A stretch of 14,005 nucleotides of DNA from an uncultured Corynebacterium sp. GTDB taxonomy: Bacteria; Actinomycetota; Actinomycetes; Mycobacteriales; Mycobacteriaceae. The position numbers and the translations under genes were made by a program. Below, in pieces: positions 12,108-14,005 of the stretch. Every line of letters begins with the position of its first letter. The first letter of the stretch is position 1. The notes under the pieces were generated by a model. The model made no database searches. It was not told the DNA's origin and saw only the letters and a list, made by a program, of their open reading frames with translations. Location: assembly GCF_946221155.1 (NCBI RefSeq), contig NZ_CAMIAN010000047.1, forward strand, positions 1 to 14,005, written 5' to 3'.

Positions 12108-12123
12108 ATTGACACATGTCGAT
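12108..12123. promoter_or_regulatory. Near-palindromic ArsR operator candidate, arsR-proximal
   Basis: ATTGACAC / ATGTCGAT pairs at six of the seven outer positions. It overlaps the TTGACA used as the acr3 -35 and lies between the arsR -10 and -35 positions, so one occupied site could shut both directions. Confidence 0.5.
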
Positions 12124-12138
12124 ACGGCACCTAGTTTA
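12109..12138 (+). promoter_or_regulatory. Promoter of acr3-arsC
   Basis: A perfect consensus TTGACA at 12109-12114 is followed after 18 nt by TAGTTT at 12133-12138. The predicted start near 12145 lies inside the second palindrome, the expected arrangement for a repressed promoter. TAATAT at 12137-12142 is an alternative -10, but its 22-nt spacing is too long. Confidence 0.55.
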
Positions 12139-12158
12139 ATATTGATACTAATCAATAT
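12139..12158. promoter_or_regulatory. Perfect palindromic ArsR operator candidate, acr3-proximal
   Basis: ATATTGAT and ATCAATAT are perfect 8-bp arms around a 4-bp centre. AT-rich imperfect palindromes with TTGAT/ATCAA half sites are typical of ArsR/SmtB operators. It covers the predicted acr3 start point and ends just before the SD (GGAG, 12161-12164). Confidence 0.6.
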
Positions 12159-12172
12159 ATGGAGAAGATCTC

Positions 12173-13264
12173 ATGGTAGCTTCCTCGCGCTCTCGTATGT
12201 CTTTTTTGGATCGGTTCTTACCTGTTTGGATTATCTTCGCAATGGTCGCGGGGCTGTTAGTGAACCATGTAGTTCCGGGAATTGGGGAGAAGCTCGGAGC
12301 TCTAGAAGTCGGGGGCATTTCGTTTCCTATTGCACTCGGCTTATTGGTAATGATGTATCCGCCTCTGGCAAAGGTTCAGTATGACAAGACTCGCCAGATC
12401 GCTTCTGATAGACGCTTGATGACAGTTTCCATTGTCTTGAACTGGATCGTGGGGCCGGCATTAATGTTTGTCTTGGCGTGGCTGTGTTTGCCAGATGAGC
12501 CTGAACTGCGCACCGGTTTGATTGTCGTAGGCTTGGCACGGTGCATAGCCATGGTTCTGGTCTGGTCGGAGCTTTCTTGCGGTGATAGGGAGTTAACTGC
12601 GGTACTGGTGGCAGTTAACTCCGTGTTCCAAGTGCTTATGTTTGGCGTGTTGGGGTGGTTCTACCTGCAGGTACTCCCGGGTTGGTTGGGGCTGCCTACA
12701 ACCTCGGCAGACTTCTCGTTCTGGTCAATTGTGATTTCTGTCTTAGTATTTCTGGGTATCCCATTGGCGGCTGGTCTGGCTTCTCGCGTGTTTGGTGAGA
12801 AGATCAAGGGGCGGGAGTGGTACGAAAGCAAGTTTCTGCCAGCAATTTCTCCACTTGCATTGGTTGGGCTGCTGTACACGATCGTGCTCTTGTTTTCACT
12901 GCAGGGGGAGCAGATCTCCGAACACCCATGGGCGGTGGCGCGTACGGCTGTTCCACTGGTCGCATACTTCGCTGGCATGTTCGCGATTAGCTTGGTCGTT
13001 TCAAAGGTAACGGGATTGAGCTATGCGCAGTCTGCATCGGTTTCCTTCACTGCTGCGGGAAATAACTTCGAGCTTGCTATCGCTGTGTCAATCGGAACTT
13101 TTGGAGCGACTTCTGCGCAGGCATTGGCCGGAACGATTGGCCCGCTTATTGAGATTCCGGTGCTGGTTGGACTGGTTTATGTCATGCTCTGGATGGGGCC
13201 AAAACTTTTTGCTGGGGATCCTACGCTGCCCGCTCAGCCCGGTAGCCCCACACGATCCGGTTAA
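12173..13264 (+). CDS. acr3: Acr3-type arsenite efflux permease
   Basis: Inner-membrane antiporter that expels As(III) and possibly Sb(III). The 363-aa sequence has about ten hydrophobic segments and the Acr3 signatures. Cys124 is in GLARCIAMVLVW. Glu300 is in TAAGNNFELAIAV. These two match the functionally essential Cys129 and Glu305 of C. glutamicum Acr3, both offset by five. Other family features are FPIALGLLVMMYPPLAKV near residues 51-68 and GPLIEIPVLV near the end. It is therefore not an E. coli-type ArsB. The ATG at 12173 follows GGAGAAG. Codon use is less GC-biased than in the neighbouring genes. It is followed by arsC in the same transcript, with the acr3 stop overlapping a possible upstream arsC ATG. 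Confidence 0.95.
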   Translation: MVASSRSRMSFLDRFLPVWIIFAMVAGLLVNHVVPGIGEKLGALEVGGISFPIALGLLVMMYPPLAKVQYDKTRQIASDRRLMTVSIVLNWIVGPALMFVLAWLCLPDEPELRTGLIVVGLARCIAMVLVWSELSCGDRELTAVLVAVNSVFQVLMFGVLGWFYLQVLPGWLGLPTTSADFSFWSIVISVLVFLGIPLAAGLASRVFGEKIKGREWYESKFLPAISPLALVGLLYTIVLLFSLQGEQISEHPWAVARTAVPLVAYFAGMFAISLVVSKVTGLSYAQSASVSFTAAGNNFELAIAVSIGTFGATSAQALAGTIGPLIEIPVLVGLVYVMLWMGPKLFAGDPTLPAQPGSPTRSG

Positions 13265-13281
13265 TGAGGGAGCAAATCAAG

Positions 13282-13701
13282 ATGAGTGCGAAACCTAAAG
13301 TTCTCTTTGTCTGTGTAGGCAACGGCGGGAAGTCACAGATGGCTGCTGCCCTAGCCGAAAAGCATGCTGGTGAGATGATTGAGATATTTTCCGCTGGCAC
13401 CAAACCAGCCGAAAACCTAAACGCTGAATCGGTGGAAGCTGTAAGTGAAGTCGGCGCTGATATGTCCGGCGGCCACCCGAAGGAAGTTGATTCAACATTG
13501 TTGCGGGAGGCTGATCGCGTGATCATTCTCGGAAAGGATGCGCAGCTAGAGCTTCCAGATGAAGCGCGAGGCAGTCTTCAGCGGTGGGTCACTGACGAGC
13601 CTTCCGCGCGTGGGGTAGAGGGCATGGAGCGCATGCGGCTGATCCGTGATGATATCGACGCCCGCGTGCAGTCGCTCGTTGCCGAGTTGCTCGACGATTG
13701 A
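13282..13701 (+). CDS. arsC: Single-cysteine arsenate reductase (LMW phosphatase fold)
   Basis: Reduces arsenate to arsenite for export by Acr3. The 139-aa form starting MSAKPKVLFVCVGNGGKSQM carries the anion-binding loop at Cys11-Ser18, with Lys17 in place of the usual Arg. It has the acidic DEP motif at about 105-107 and the RGVEG.ERMRLIRDDID block near the end. There is no second or third cysteine, so it cannot form the internal disulfide of thioredoxin-linked ArsC. It resembles the C. glutamicum ArsC1/ArsC2 group, which use mycothiol and mycoredoxin; this coupling is inferred from the family. The ATG at 13282 is chosen because AGGGAG lies 9 nt upstream. An earlier ATG at 13264 overlaps the acr3 stop (TAATG) but lacks an SD. 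Confidence 0.92.
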   Translation: MSAKPKVLFVCVGNGGKSQMAAALAEKHAGEMIEIFSAGTKPAENLNAESVEAVSEVGADMSGGHPKEVDSTLLREADRVIILGKDAQLELPDEARGSLQRWVTDEPSARGVEGMERMRLIRDDIDARVQSLVAELLDD

Positions 13702-13832
13702 GAGCGGACAGTCTCCAAGCCCGTTTGAGCGGTTTTATTGGCGCCCGCGGGGCCGGGTGCGTACAAATCGGCCTGACGGACGTCGTAGGTTTGCCGCGAG
13801 TTTTGCGACATTTCCGACGCTAAAGGGGATCA

Positions 13833-13944
13833 ATGTCCCAAATCTTCCACTCTGTTTTTATAGCTTTCTATTTGCGCAGGTCAGTGAGGGTGCAAATTCT
13901 TGCTTCAAACTCGATATCCGCTGAAAGTGGAAGATTTGGGACAT
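13833..13944. repeat. 112-bp element bounded by 19-bp perfect inverted repeats
   Basis: The sequence at 13833-13851 is the exact reverse complement of 13926-13944; the core arm reads TGTCCCAAATCTTCCAC. The 74-bp interior is AT-rich and holds a nested 6-bp inverted repeat, ATTTGC (13870-13875) and GCAAAT (13892-13897), roughly on the same centre. The inner 110 bp begin with TG and end with CA, as many transposable-element ends do, but no flanking target duplication is visible. It might be a miniature element, an insertion-sequence remnant or a structured RNA/DNA site. Confidence 0.8.
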
Positions 13945-13962
13945 CCGTAATTTTGCAGGCCA

Positions 13963-13978
13963 GCCGGAGCGCTCCGGC
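13963..13978. repeat. 16-bp perfect GC-rich palindrome
   Basis: GCCGGAGC followed directly by GCTCCGGC, flanked by GCCAGC-type sequence that recurs inverted (GCTGGC) at about 13984-13989. There is no T run on either side, so terminator function is unsupported. It may belong to the next gene's control region outside the window. Confidence 0.6.
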
Positions 13979-14005
13979 GTGGTGCTGGCGGGGGCCAGTG
14001 GGGTC

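Larger units (their letters stand above)
13702..14005. other. Gene-free region after arsC
   Basis: These 304 bp carry no convincing coding sequence on either strand; the available reading frames are short, lack ribosome sites and resemble no family I recognise. The stretch contains an inverted-repeat element (13833-13944) and a GC-rich palindrome (13963-13978). A very small hairpin, CCGT-TTGA-GCGG followed by TTTTATT at about 13719-13737, could weakly terminate the ars transcript. The region past 13945 returns to high GC. Confidence 0.55.

Noticed and set aside
12094..12117. ATG at 12117 as the arsR start
   Set aside because: It would lie within the operator and upstream of the TATGAT box, and would break the match of cysteines 15, 16 and 55 with C. 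glutamicum ArsR.
13719..13737. Terminator for acr3-arsC
   Set aside because: The hairpin has only four base pairs and the T tract is interrupted; too weak to call with confidence.
13646..13924. 92-codon frame after arsC
   Set aside because: It starts inside arsC, crosses the inverted-repeat arm, has no ribosome site and no recognisable motif.

Overview
The window looks like chromosomal DNA of a high-GC actinobacterium, almost certainly a Corynebacterium. The evidence is an AspT-type aspartate aminotransferase close to the C. glutamicum protein, the order tRNA-Ser / SRP RNA / aspT / dnaX / ybaB / recR / gatD / murT known from that genus and its relatives, an arsenic repressor with the cysteine pattern of C. 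glutamicum ArsR, and several genes whose -10 box lies 6-8 nt before the start codon (leaderless style). The species cannot be fixed from the sequence alone.

Layout. 52-882 (-): a crotonase-fold acyl-CoA enzyme. 1057-1145 (-): tRNA-Ser(GGA) with an encoded CCA. 1317-1412 (+): the small SRP RNA, with a promoter and a terminal U run. 1436-2479 (-): CorA metal-ion transporter. 2480-2784: a 305-bp gene-free stretch with two tandem repeats. 2785-8887 (+): a co-directional block of aspT, a suppressor-of-fused-domain gene whose apparent start codon is ATC, dnaX (DNA polymerase III tau/gamma), ybaB and recR. 8972-9403 (+): a small DoxX-like membrane protein. 9400-11679 (-): the gatD/murT pair that amidates lipid II, with stop and start codons directly abutting. 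11746-13701: a more AT-rich arsenic-resistance module, with arsR (-) divergent from acr3-arsC (+) across an operator/promoter region holding two palindromes. 13702-14005: no gene seen, but a 19-bp perfect inverted repeat enclosing a 112-bp element, plus a 16-bp palindrome.

How the parts work together. The RNAs and the aspT-recR block are housekeeping functions: protein export, amino-acid/nitrogen metabolism, replication and recombinational repair. GatD and MurT form one enzyme that converts the second-position glutamate of the peptidoglycan stem to isoglutamine. The ars module is a self-contained detoxification unit: ArsC reduces arsenate, Acr3 exports arsenite, and ArsR senses As(III)/Sb(III). 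Its base composition, and its position where other corynebacteria carry housekeeping genes next to murT, suggest acquisition by transfer; the inverted-repeat element just beyond arsC may mark an edge of the insert.

No wholly new system is evident. The observations most worth checking are the ATC start behind a perfect Shine-Dalgarno, the loss of the zinc-ribbon cysteines in MurT, the 112-bp inverted-repeat element next to the ars genes, and the recurring Ala/Gly/Gln-rich low-complexity insertions in DnaX, RecR, GatD and MurT.
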